Of a DNA stretch of 21,241 bases, positions 1-6,844 are shown one piece after another. The position numbers were made by a program, and so were the translations under genes. Below the pieces are notes generated by a model. That model was not told the origin of the DNA. It did no database searches and saw only the letters and a list, made by a program, of their open reading frames with translations. The stretch lies in contig CAZBMF010000038.1 in assembly GCA_964492925.1 (NCBI GenBank), positions 1-21,241 of the forward strand, given 5' to 3'. The stretch is from VMCP01 sp964492925. GTDB lineage: Bacteria > Bacteroidota > Bacteroidia > NS11-12g > UBA955. Each line of letters opens with the position of its first letter. The first letter of the stretch is position 1.

Positions 1-71
1 ATGAGTTCATCTTTGGTAGCTGGCCATGGAGCATCGTCCAAATAACTAACCAATTCAAGTGTCCAATACAT
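1..71 (-). CDS. DUF2795-like small protein, N-terminal fragment
   Basis: The minus strand opens with ATG at 71-69 and encodes MYWTLELVSYLDDAPWPATK followed by DEL before the window edge cuts it. From memory this matches the start of a short (about 73-residue) acidic protein widespread in Bacteroidota and assigned to DUF2795; the W-T-L-E-L and D-A-P-W-P-A-T-K-D-E-L blocks are the recognisable parts. The function of that family is not known to me. Only 23 codons are visible, so the rest of the gene lies to the left. A purine-rich stretch (AGAAAAAAG) precedes the ATG. The gene is divergent from the O-methyltransferase that starts at 153. The call rests on recalled family resemblance rather than on a domain I can demonstrate. 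Confidence 0.7.
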   Translation of the reverse strand, partial: MYWTLELVSYLDDAPWPATKDEL

Positions 72-100
72 ACTTTTTTCTGTTTGTTAATTTAAACGCG

Positions 101-128
101 AAAATATATTTTTATTTGAATAAAACAA
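101..128 (-). promoter_or_regulatory. Possible promoter for the DUF2795-like gene
   Basis: On the minus strand a TTG (128-126) lies 17 nt before TATATTTT (108-101), one base off the Bacteroidota -7 box TAnnTTTG. The region is very AT-rich, so a chance match is possible. Confidence 0.3.
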
Positions 129-152
129 CACCATTTTTGTAATCATTTTATT

Positions 153-800
153 ATGCATCCAAATTGGCAAGATAACCTGCACCTTTACTGTGAACAAAAT
201 TCGTCTCCAGAACCCGATTTTTTGAAAAAAAACACGGCCTTCGCTTGGCTTAAAACATTTAATCCTAGACAATTAAGCGGAAAACTACAAGGACAATTTT
301 TATCGGTGCTGGTGTCCCTCAAAAATCCAAAAACAATTCTCGAATTAGGAACCTTCACTGGCTATGCAACCGCTTGTCTTGCCGTAAATGCCAACAACAA
401 TGCCCAAATACACACCATTGAAGCAGACACAGAAATGGCTTTTAAAACTAAGAATTTTTGGAAACAATATGCATTTATGGACAGGGTAAATTTCCATGTA
501 GGGCCAGCACTAGAGGTAATTCCTACTCTTCAAATTGAACCCGACTTTATTTTTATTGATGCAGATAAAGCAAACTATATCAATTATTTCAAACTTTGTT
601 TTCCAATGCTAAAATCAGGCGGTATTATGCTGTTTGACAATACTTTGTGGAGTGGAAAAGTTTTGGATGAACAACTTAGAGTAAAAGATAAAGACACCGT
701 TAACATGCACAATTTCAATCAAGAATTGGCAAAATGCAGCAGTTGGCAAACCGTATTATTGCCAATGAGAGACGGTTTAACGATGGTAGTAAAAAACTAG
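153..800 (+). CDS. SAM-dependent O-methyltransferase (CCoAOMT-like, PF01596)
   Basis: A 215-residue cytosolic class I methyltransferase of the caffeoyl-CoA/catechol O-methyltransferase type, which transfers a methyl group from S-adenosylmethionine to a hydroxyl. The SAM-binding loop ELGTFTGYAT is at residues 64-73 and the acidic residue binding the ribose is E90. The metal-site block FIDADK is at 134-139 and DN at 162-163. The family's C-terminal LPMRDGLTM is at 203-211. Length is normal for the family (about 210-220). The ATG at 153 gives a complete N-terminal helix region. The natural substrate cannot be read from the sequence. The stop overlaps the stop of the convergent marR gene by four bases, with no room for a terminator between them. 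A CATTTTTG sequence at 132-139 could be a degenerate -7 box. Confidence 0.9.
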   Translation: MHPNWQDNLHLYCEQNSSPEPDFLKKNTAFAWLKTFNPRQLSGKLQGQFLSVLVSLKNPKTILELGTFTGYATACLAVNANNNAQIHTIEADTEMAFKTKNFWKQYAFMDRVNFHVGPALEVIPTLQIEPDFIFIDADKANYINYFKLCFPMLKSGGIMLFDNTLWSGKVLDEQLRVKDKDTVNMHNFNQELAKCSSWQTVLLPMRDGLTMVVKN

Positions 801-1246
801 CCCCTCATTTTATCGAGTAAATCACTCAATAACTCCGCTTCACGGTCGCTAATATTTTGAATCGATTTATGAAAATCATCCATCACTGGATCTATTTTCT
901 CCAAAATTTCCAAACCTTTCTCGTTGATACGAATGTTCATCTTCCGGCGATTTTCACCATCAATAAATCGCTCAATCAACCCCATTGTGCAAAGCCTATC
1001 ACACAATCGAGTTAAATCGGGATTCTTATCAATCATCACCGATTTGATTTCTGAAGGATTTAAAGCTTCCGGGTATTTTCCGCGTAATATTCTTAAAACA
1101 TTATACTGTTGGTTGGTAAGTTGATGATCCTTAAATACATCCCTCAATTGATTTGTAAACCATCCGTCGGTAAACATGATATTCACTATTGCTTTGTGCA
1201 ATGGTGAAACAAATTTATTCTGCTTTAATTCTTCTTCAATCTTCAA
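797..1246 (-). CDS. MarR-family winged-helix transcriptional regulator
   Basis: A 149-residue MarR-type repressor or sensor. N- and C-terminal helices (about 1-45 and 112-149) would form the dimer interface. The winged helix-turn-helix spans about 46-110: NQQYNVLRIL is at 45-54, the likely recognition helix at 75-89 (contains NPDLTRLCDRL), and the wing at 94-108 (contains GENRRKMNI, a typical MarR wing). The start is TTG at 1246-1244. The only nearby ATG (1250) is out of frame and runs into a stop at once. A TATATTTG box lies seven bases before this TTG. The gene is divergent from kynureninase across 78 bases, so it may control kynureninase, itself, or both; that is inference from position. 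MarR ligands are often aromatic acids, which would suit a kynurenine-pathway neighbour. Confidence 0.9.
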   Translation of the reverse strand: MKIEEELKQNKFVSPLHKAIVNIMFTDGWFTNQLRDVFKDHQLTNQQYNVLRILRGKYPEALNPSEIKSVMIDKNPDLTRLCDRLCTMGLIERFIDGENRRKMNIRINEKGLEILEKIDPVMDDFHKSIQNISDREAELLSDLLDKMRG

Positions 1247-1253
1247 AACATTG

Positions 1254-1280
1254 CAAATATAATTATTTAAATCTTCCCAA
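1254..1280 (-). promoter_or_regulatory. Promoter of the marR gene
   Basis: The minus strand carries TATATTTG (1261-1254), a full match to the Bacteroidota -7 box TAnnTTTG. A TTG lies 16 nt upstream (1280-1278), closer than the usual 19 or so. Transcription would begin about 7 nt after the box, at or next to the TTG start codon (1246), leaving little or no leader. An AT-rich imperfect inverted repeat AAATA-N4-TATTT (1255-1268) covers the box and is a weak candidate operator for MarR autoregulation. Confidence 0.5.
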
Positions 1281-1312
1281 TCTTTTATTCATTTCATTTT
1301 CAATTTCATTAT

Positions 1313-1320
1313 TACCTTTG
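1313..1320 (+). promoter_or_regulatory. -7 box of the kynureninase promoter
   Basis: TACCTTTG fully matches TAnnTTTG and lies only 4 nt before the GTG start at 1325. No TTG is found at the expected -33 position. If used, the transcript would begin at or just inside the start codon. The sequence after the box (TTTGCATTG) resembles that at the divergent marR promoter (TTTGCAATG). Confidence 0.5.
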
Positions 1321-1324
1321 CATT

Positions 1325-2602
1325 GTGAACCACAATTTCGAAAATACCCCTGAATTTGCGCAAAATTGCGACCAAAACGATGCACTTGCTTCATTCAAAA
1401 ATGAATTTATTTTCCCTGTTAATCACAACAATGAAACCCAAATTTATTTTTGCGGAAATTCTCTTGGTTTACAACCTAAATCAGCCAAAGAAGCACTACA
1501 AATTGAACTCGAAGATTGGGGTAAATGGGGTGTTGAAGGTCATTTTCATGGCAGAAAACCATGGTTCCATTATCACAAATTCCTTACACAACATGCCGCT
1601 GAAATAGTGGGCGCGAATCCCATTGAAGTAGTGGTAATGAATCAATTAACAGTAAATTTACACCTGTTGATGGTTTCATTCTACAGACCAACCAAACAAC
1701 GTTACAAAATCATCATGGAAGCTGGGGCTTTTCCTTCTGATATGTACGCAATTGAAAGTCAAGTACTCCATCATGGATTTAGTTATAAAGATGCCGTAAT
1801 CGAAATTGAGCCAAGAAGTGGTGAACATACACTTCGTACAGAAGACATTCTGCAAACCATTGAAGATCATAAAAATGAACTTGCCCTTGTTTTCTTTAGT
1901 GGTGTTCAATATTACACTGGCCAATACTTTAACATTCCCGAAATCACCAAAAAAGCCCATGAGGTTGGAGCCATTGCAGGTTTTGATCTAGCACATGCCG
2001 CGGGGAACATAGATTTGCAATTGCATGATTGGGATGTTGATTTTGCTGCTTGGTGTTCCTATAAATATCTCAACAGTGGACCTGGAAATGTGTCTGGAAT
2101 TTATATTCACGAAAAACATTGTACCAATCCTGATACTCCAAGATTTTCAGGATGGTGGGGCTATCAAGAAAGTCAGAGATTTTTGATGAAAAAAGGATAT
2201 ATCCCCGAAAATGGAGCTGCCGGTTGGCAACTTTCTAACGCACCTGTTTTTGGAATGGCTGTTCACCTTGCCTCATTGGAAATATTCCATAACGCAGGTA
2301 TCAAAAATTTAAGAGCCAAAAGTTTGAAACTCACTTCATTTTTAGAATTTGTTTTAAAAGATACTTTATCGAAGAATGCCAATCTGTCATTTGAAATCAT
2401 TACCCCACAAAATGAAAGAGGTGCCCAATTATCTTTACTTACTGATTCTAAAGGAAAAGCACTGTTTGACCACCTAACCAATTCTAACATCATTGCTGAT
2501 TGGAGAGAACCCAATGTAATAAGAATTGCACCCGCTCCTCTTTATAACTCTTTTCAAGATGTTTATCTTTTGGGTCAGGCTTTATTGTCATTCAAAGATT
2601 AA
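1325..2602 (+). CDS. kynU: Kynureninase
   Basis: A 425-residue PLP-dependent hydrolase that cleaves kynurenine or 3-hydroxykynurenine to anthranilate or 3-hydroxyanthranilate plus alanine, in tryptophan catabolism and de novo NAD synthesis. Family motifs are YFCGNSLGL (41-49), VEGHF (70-74), GFDLAHAAGN (219-228, whose Asp contacts the pyridine nitrogen), WCSYKYLNSGPG (243-254, with K247 the PLP Schiff-base lysine), FSGWWG (274-279) and WQLSNAPV (301-308). Length is typical. The start is GTG at 1325; there is no usable in-frame ATG nearby, and the family's N-terminal block (FAQNCDQNDALASF) begins at residue 11, so a later start is unlikely. No kynurenine monooxygenase or 3-hydroxyanthranilate dioxygenase gene is present in this window. 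The gene is preceded by a divergent MarR regulator and followed by ftsH after 147 bases. Confidence 0.96.
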   Translation: MNHNFENTPEFAQNCDQNDALASFKNEFIFPVNHNNETQIYFCGNSLGLQPKSAKEALQIELEDWGKWGVEGHFHGRKPWFHYHKFLTQHAAEIVGANPIEVVVMNQLTVNLHLLMVSFYRPTKQRYKIIMEAGAFPSDMYAIESQVLHHGFSYKDAVIEIEPRSGEHTLRTEDILQTIEDHKNELALVFFSGVQYYTGQYFNIPEITKKAHEVGAIAGFDLAHAAGNIDLQLHDWDVDFAAWCSYKYLNSGPGNVSGIYIHEKHCTNPDTPRFSGWWGYQESQRFLMKKGYIPENGAAGWQLSNAPVFGMAVHLASLEIFHNAGIKNLRAKSLKLTSFLEFVLKDTLSKNANLSFEIITPQNERGAQLSLLTDSKGKALFDHLTNSNIIADWREPNVIRIAPAPLYNSFQDVYLLGQALLSFKD

Positions 2603-2611
2603 TTTTCCGTT

Positions 2612-2646
2612 TAACTGACATTTTATCAGTTCTGTCAATTTTTTTC
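2612..2646 (+). terminator. Weak possible terminator after kynU
   Basis: Two short alternative hairpins follow the kynU stop: AACTGA (2613-2618) with TCAGTT (2626-2631), or TGACA (2616-2620) with TGTCA (2633-2637). A run of seven T begins at 2639. Both stems are short and AT-rich, so termination may be partial. Confidence 0.35.
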
Positions 2647-2688
2647 CATTTACAGAACGCTTTTTTCCTTCAATTGTTTCTAAAATTG

Positions 2689-2696
2689 TAGTTTTG
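2689..2696 (+). promoter_or_regulatory. -7 box of the ftsH promoter
   Basis: TAGTTTTG fully matches TAnnTTTG. No TTG occurs 19 nt upstream; the nearest (2674-2676) is 12 nt away. Initiation near 2703 would give a leader of about 45-50 nt before the ATG at 2750, unlike the very short leaders of several neighbours. Confidence 0.5.
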
Positions 2697-2749
2697 TATG
2701 CAAAACGCAAAATGGTGCGGTTTTTGATATTTACAATATACAATTTAGA

Positions 2750-4840
2750 ATGACAGAAGAACGCAAATCTCCCGACAATAAGCCTAATGGCTTTAAATTC
2801 AATTACTATTGGATTTATGGATTACTATTCATTGTTTTTCTCGCCTTAAGTTTCCTACCCAAAGGTTCAGGTCAAGCCACTAGTTGGAATGAAGTTCGCG
2901 ATATGGCCATCAAAGGCGATATCAAAAAAATAGTGATCGTGAATGATCGCGTTGTTGAAGTTTTCCTCACTACAGAAGCATCTCAACAAAAAAATTATTC
3001 AAAAGCACAAAAACGCGATAACATGTTTGGCGAAACTGAACCCAATTTCAGTTTTGAAATCGAGAAAGGTTACTTCAATAACGAAATTCAATCCCTCAAA
3101 AATGATATCGCTAAACTTGGAAGAAATCCAAATGATTTAATCATTCAATATGTAAGCCAAAGTGATATTTTTGGTCAACTCTTTCAATGGGTATTTTTTA
3201 TTGCCATTATCCTCATTTTCTGGAACCTAATGTTCAAAAGAATGGGCGGCGGCGGCGGTTCCGGTGGTGGACCAAATATCTTCAGCATTGGAAGATCTCG
3301 TGCTCAATTGTTCGATAAAGATACCAAAGTCAATATTTCATTCAAAGATGTTGCAGGTCTTGAAGAAGCAAAAGAAGAAGTGATGGAAATTGTAGATTTC
3401 CTAAAAAATCCAAAGAAATATACCGATTTAGGAGGTAAAATTCCTAAAGGGGCCCTTCTAGTAGGACCTCCAGGTACTGGTAAAACCCTCCTTGCCAAAG
3501 CAGTTGCGGGTGAAGCTGGAGTTCCTTTCTTCTCTCTATCTGGTTCAGACTTCGTTGAAATGTTTGTGGGTGTTGGTGCTAGTCGTGTTCGTGATCTTTT
3601 CAAACAAGCAAAAGAAAAAGCCCCTGCAATCATCTTTATCGACGAAATCGATGCTATTGGTAGAGCCCGTGGAAAAAACCAATTCCAAAGCTCTAACGAT
3701 GAAAGAGAAAACACCTTGAATCAATTGCTCGCAGAAATGGACGGTTTTGGAACCGATTCTGGTGTAATTATCCTTGCCGCAACTAACCGCGCTGATATTC
3801 TTGATAGTGCCTTGATGAGACCAGGTAGATTTGACCGTCAAATCAGTGTTGATAGACCCGATATTATTGGTCGTGAACAAATTTTCAATGTTCACCTTAA
3901 ACCCCTTACTAAACTAGCTTCCGATGTAGATGTACATCGTTTAGCCGCACAAACTCCTGGGTTTGCCGGTGCAGAAATTGCGAACGTTTGTAATGAAGCT
4001 GCTTTAATCGCTGCCAGACACGGAAAAGAAGTGGTATCAATGAAAGATTTCCAAAGTGCTATCGATAGGGTAATTGGCGGTCTTGAAAAGAAAAATAAAA
4101 TTATCTCTCCAGAAGAAAAGAAAATTGTAGCATACCATGAAGCAGGTCACGCTATTGCAGGTTGGTTCCTTGAATTTGCAGATCCTTTGCTTAAAGTTTC
4201 AATTGTGCCGCGTGGTGTTGCTGCCCTCGGATATGCTCAATATCTTCCAAAAGAACAGTACTTGTACAGAACTGAACAATTAATGGACAGTATGTGTATG
4301 ACCCTCGGTGGTCGAGTAGCTGAACAAATCTTCTTTGGAAAAATTTCTACAGGTGCTCAAAATGACCTTGAGAGAATTACCAAACTTGCCTATAGCATGG
4401 TTACCATTTACGGTATGAGTAGCAAAGTAGGAAACGTAAGTTTCAATGACCCTACCGGCGAATATGGATATCAACGTCCTTATTCAGAACAAACCGCCCA
4501 ACTCATAGACCAAGAGGTGCGCGAATTGATTGAAACAGCGTATAAAAGAACCGTGCAACTACTTACTGAAAAGAAAGCTGAAGTAGAAGCAATTGCACTT
4601 GAACTTCTCGATAAAGAAATCATCTTTAAATCTGATTTGGATCGCATCATTGGCAAACGTCCTTTCGAAGAAGATGAACAAATCACTGCAACAATTGCTG
4701 CAGCAAATCAAACAGATTTAGATGAACAAACTTCAGTTTCTCAAATTGAAGCCCCTGAAGCTCCAGCAACCAATGAAGTAGAAACATCTGAACAATCTCC
4801 TGAATCAAACAATGATTCAGAAAATCCAATTACCGAATAA
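2750..4840 (+). CDS. ftsH: ATP-dependent zinc metalloprotease FtsH
   Basis: A 696-residue membrane-anchored AAA+ protease that extracts and degrades damaged or regulatory proteins as a hexamer. It has a first membrane helix at about 20-36, a periplasmic domain at about 38-143, and a second membrane helix at about 145-162. A glycine-rich linker follows (166-174). In the AAA+ module, Walker A is GPPGTGKT (239-246), the pore loop is MFVGVGA (271-277), and Walker B is IIFIDE (294-299). The second region of homology carries the arginine fingers near R357 and R360. The zinc site is HEAGH (463-467) with the third ligand at D539 (STGAQNDLER). All key residues are intact. The C-terminal tail from about 640 is acidic and rich in E, T, S and P, and is probably disordered. 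The gene is monocistronic: it has its own promoter box and a strong hairpin after the stop. Confidence 0.98.
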   Translation: MTEERKSPDNKPNGFKFNYYWIYGLLFIVFLALSFLPKGSGQATSWNEVRDMAIKGDIKKIVIVNDRVVEVFLTTEASQQKNYSKAQKRDNMFGETEPNFSFEIEKGYFNNEIQSLKNDIAKLGRNPNDLIIQYVSQSDIFGQLFQWVFFIAIILIFWNLMFKRMGGGGGSGGGPNIFSIGRSRAQLFDKDTKVNISFKDVAGLEEAKEEVMEIVDFLKNPKKYTDLGGKIPKGALLVGPPGTGKTLLAKAVAGEAGVPFFSLSGSDFVEMFVGVGASRVRDLFKQAKEKAPAIIFIDEIDAIGRARGKNQFQSSNDERENTLNQLLAEMDGFGTDSGVIILAATNRADILDSALMRPGRFDRQISVDRPDIIGREQIFNVHLKPLTKLASDVDVHRLAAQTPGFAGAEIANVCNEAALIAARHGKEVVSMKDFQSAIDRVIGGLEKKNKIISPEEKKIVAYHEAGHAIAGWFLEFADPLLKVSIVPRGVAALGYAQYLPKEQYLYRTEQLMDSMCMTLGGRVAEQIFFGKISTGAQNDLERITKLAYSMVTIYGMSSKVGNVSFNDPTGEYGYQRPYSEQTAQLIDQEVRELIETAYKRTVQLLTEKKAEVEAIALELLDKEIIFKSDLDRIIGKRPFEEDEQITATIAAANQTDLDEQTSVSQIEAPEAPATNEVETSEQSPESNNDSENPITE

Positions 4841-4861
4841 AATAATTATTTCAATACCCAC

Positions 4862-4896
4862 AAAAAATGCCGAATCAAATGATTCGGCATTTTTTT
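4862..4896. terminator. Bidirectional intrinsic terminator between ftsH and the ABC exporter
   Basis: A perfect 11-bp stem, ATGCCGAATCA (4867-4877) with TGATTCGGCAT (4880-4890), has a 2-nt loop. It is flanked by an A-run (4862-4867) and a T-run (4890-4896), so both strands read as hairpin plus U-tract. It sits between the two convergent stops (4840 and 4916) and can serve both genes. Confidence 0.9.
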
Positions 4897-4915
4897 ATTG
4901 CTTTTAACTTTAAAA

Positions 4916-6742
4916 TCAACTTCCCAATTCCTGTAATTGAATCAAATTGTAATACAATCCACCCTTTCCTATCAATTCTTGATGAGTGCCCATTTCAACA
5001 ATTTTACCCTTATCCAATACCACAATTTTGTCGGCATGCATTACTGTACTCAACCTATGTGCCACAATTAGGCTCGTACGATTGCGCATTAGGCCCTCTA
5101 AGGCCATTTGAACCGCCTTTTCGCTCTGTGAGTCCAAAGCAGAGGTTGCTTCGTCTAAAATTAAAATTTCCGGGTCCTTTAATAATGCTCTGGCAATCGA
5201 CAACCTTTGTTTTTGTCCACCGCTCAATTTACCTCCTCTTTCGCCAATTTCGGTATCATAACCCAAATCCATCGCCATGATAAAATCATGGGCATACGCT
5301 GCTTTTGCAGCATCCTGAATTTCATCAATTGTTAAATCAGGCCTTCCTAGAGCAATATTGTTTCTCACTGAATCATTAAACAATATGCTTTCTTGATTCA
5401 CAACCCCAACCAATTGGCGCAAGTCCTCCTGATTAAATTTCCGAATGTCTACCCCATCCAACAAAATACTTCCCTCCGAAACATCATAAAAACGTGCAAT
5501 TAAATCGGTAATTGTTGTCTTTCCAGCACCAGAAGGACCAACAAATGCAATAGTCTCTCCTTTTTTTATTTTGAGGGATATTTTATTCAATACACTTGTC
5601 CCTTCCACATAAGAAAAACCAACTTCCTGCAATTCCAAACTTTCATTAAATACAGGAGCTACAGGATTTACAGGATCTTCAACTACCACAGGTGCGGTAA
5701 CCAATTCTTGGATTCTCTCTAAGCTTGCCATTCCCTTCTGTGCCGCATATAAAGCGTTTGAGAAACCTTTGAATGGCGGAATCAATTGGCTGAAAATCGT
5801 AAAGTAACCCAAGAAAAACTCCGGATCCAATTCACCACTAAACACCATTTTACCACCTAGCCATAACAACAATGCCGAAACTGCAATTCCTATGGTCTCA
5901 GAAACAGGTGATGAAAGATCATAACGACGCTGAACCGAAATATTGTTTTTTGTATACTCACCATCTTGCTGGCTATATCGATCGTAAAAAAACTTAGACG
6001 CATTGAAAGCTTTAATAACACGAATACCTCCCAAGGTCTCTTCAAACGAACTCATCACTTTACCCAACAATTGTTGGTTTTTACCAGACTTTCTGCGAAG
6101 TGATCTTCCAATTAATGCAATAATTAAGGCTGTAATTGGTAGAAACAACAGAATATACAACGTTAGCTTGGTAGAAAGAACAACCAAGGCCAACATGAAA
6201 ATAAGGATATTCAGCGGTTGAAAGTAAAGTGCTTCCAAAGAAACCATCAATGCAAATTCAATTTCTTTGATATCATTACTCATTCTAGAAATCAAATCAC
6301 CTTTTCTCTCATTGTTGAAATAGGCAATGGGCAAATTCAAACATTTTTCATAAATATCCAATCTCATTTTACGGATACTTCTGTTACGAATTAACACCAT
6401 ATAATTCATGGCAGTAAAACGAGCAGCGTTCTTAAGTACTGTAACAATCACCAACCCAATACTTAAATAGGCCAATGCACGGTAAGGATCACCTTCAGCA
6501 ATTCTAGCAAACCAATCTATAAAAGATTGATATAAGCCCGCAAACCATTCTCCTACATCCTTTTGATTAACACCAAGCTCAGAAATTTTTCTGTCTTTAC
6601 TGAAAAGAAACTTCAACACAGGCATAATTAACAAGAGGGTAATCAAGTTAAAAATGATGTACAGTAAGTTGAATATGAAATTGCCGAAAATTAATCCCTT
6701 ATAATCCCCGGCATACTTTAAAAATTTAAATACAGCTTTCAA
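4916..6742 (-). CDS. MsbA-type ABC exporter, first copy
   Basis: A 608-residue half-transporter with fused membrane and ATPase domains, expected to work as a homodimer in the inner membrane. The six-helix ABC transmembrane domain covers about 1-345. The ATPase domain has Walker A GPSGAGKT (402-409), Q-loop Q450, signature LSGGQ (506-510), Walker B ILILDE (526-531) and the switch His H562, all intact. The family includes the lipid A flippase MsbA and multidrug exporters, and the substrate cannot be read from the sequence. The start is TTG at 6742-6740: an in-frame TAA lies just upstream (12 nt before the TTG), and the next Met would remove the first membrane helix. A TAATTTTG box lies 7 nt before this TTG. 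The gene is isolated by its own promoter, by a terminator upstream that ends the neighbouring gene, and by the bidirectional hairpin downstream. Confidence 0.93.
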   Translation of the reverse strand: MKAVFKFLKYAGDYKGLIFGNFIFNLLYIIFNLITLLLIMPVLKFLFSKDRKISELGVNQKDVGEWFAGLYQSFIDWFARIAEGDPYRALAYLSIGLVIVTVLKNAARFTAMNYMVLIRNRSIRKMRLDIYEKCLNLPIAYFNNERKGDLISRMSNDIKEIEFALMVSLEALYFQPLNILIFMLALVVLSTKLTLYILLFLPITALIIALIGRSLRRKSGKNQQLLGKVMSSFEETLGGIRVIKAFNASKFFYDRYSQQDGEYTKNNISVQRRYDLSSPVSETIGIAVSALLLWLGGKMVFSGELDPEFFLGYFTIFSQLIPPFKGFSNALYAAQKGMASLERIQELVTAPVVVEDPVNPVAPVFNESLELQEVGFSYVEGTSVLNKISLKIKKGETIAFVGPSGAGKTTITDLIARFYDVSEGSILLDGVDIRKFNQEDLRQLVGVVNQESILFNDSVRNNIALGRPDLTIDEIQDAAKAAYAHDFIMAMDLGYDTEIGERGGKLSGGQKQRLSIARALLKDPEILILDEATSALDSQSEKAVQMALEGLMRNRTSLIVAHRLSTVMHADKIVVLDKGKIVEMGTHQELIGKGGLYYNLIQLQELGS

Positions 6743-6749
6743 ATTGATA

Positions 6750-6757
6750 CAAAATTA
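6750..6757 (-). promoter_or_regulatory. -7 box of the first ABC exporter gene
   Basis: The minus strand reads TAATTTTG, a full TAnnTTTG match, followed by 7 nt and then the TTG start codon at 6742. There is no TTG at the expected -33 spacing. The predicted transcript start coincides with the start codon. Confidence 0.45.
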
Positions 6758-6796
6758 AGGAATAATCAATGAATTAAATATAAAGTCTATGTCCAT

Positions 6797-6825
6797 AAAA
6801 AAAGGCTCCAGAATTGGAGCCTTTT
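6797..6825 (-). terminator. Intrinsic terminator of the type IX-secreted protein gene
   Basis: On the minus strand an 11-bp stem, AAAAGGCTCCA (6825-6815) with TGGAGCCTTTT (6810-6800), has the 4-nt loop ATTC and runs into a T-tract (to 6797). It starts 20 nt after the stop codon at 6845. Confidence 0.88.
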
Positions 6826-6844
6826 CAAGATATTAGAACAGAAA

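Noticed and set aside
1255..1268. AAATA-N4-TATTT as a firm MarR operator
   Set aside because: It is imperfect and wholly A/T in an AT-rich region, so it is mentioned only as a weak possibility.
3304..3714. 136-codon minus-strand ORF
   Set aside because: It is a mirror of the conserved AAA+ region of ftsH.
4867..5280. 137-codon plus-strand ORF after ftsH
   Set aside because: It begins inside the terminator hairpin and runs antisense to the ATPase domain of the ABC exporter; no recognisable domain.
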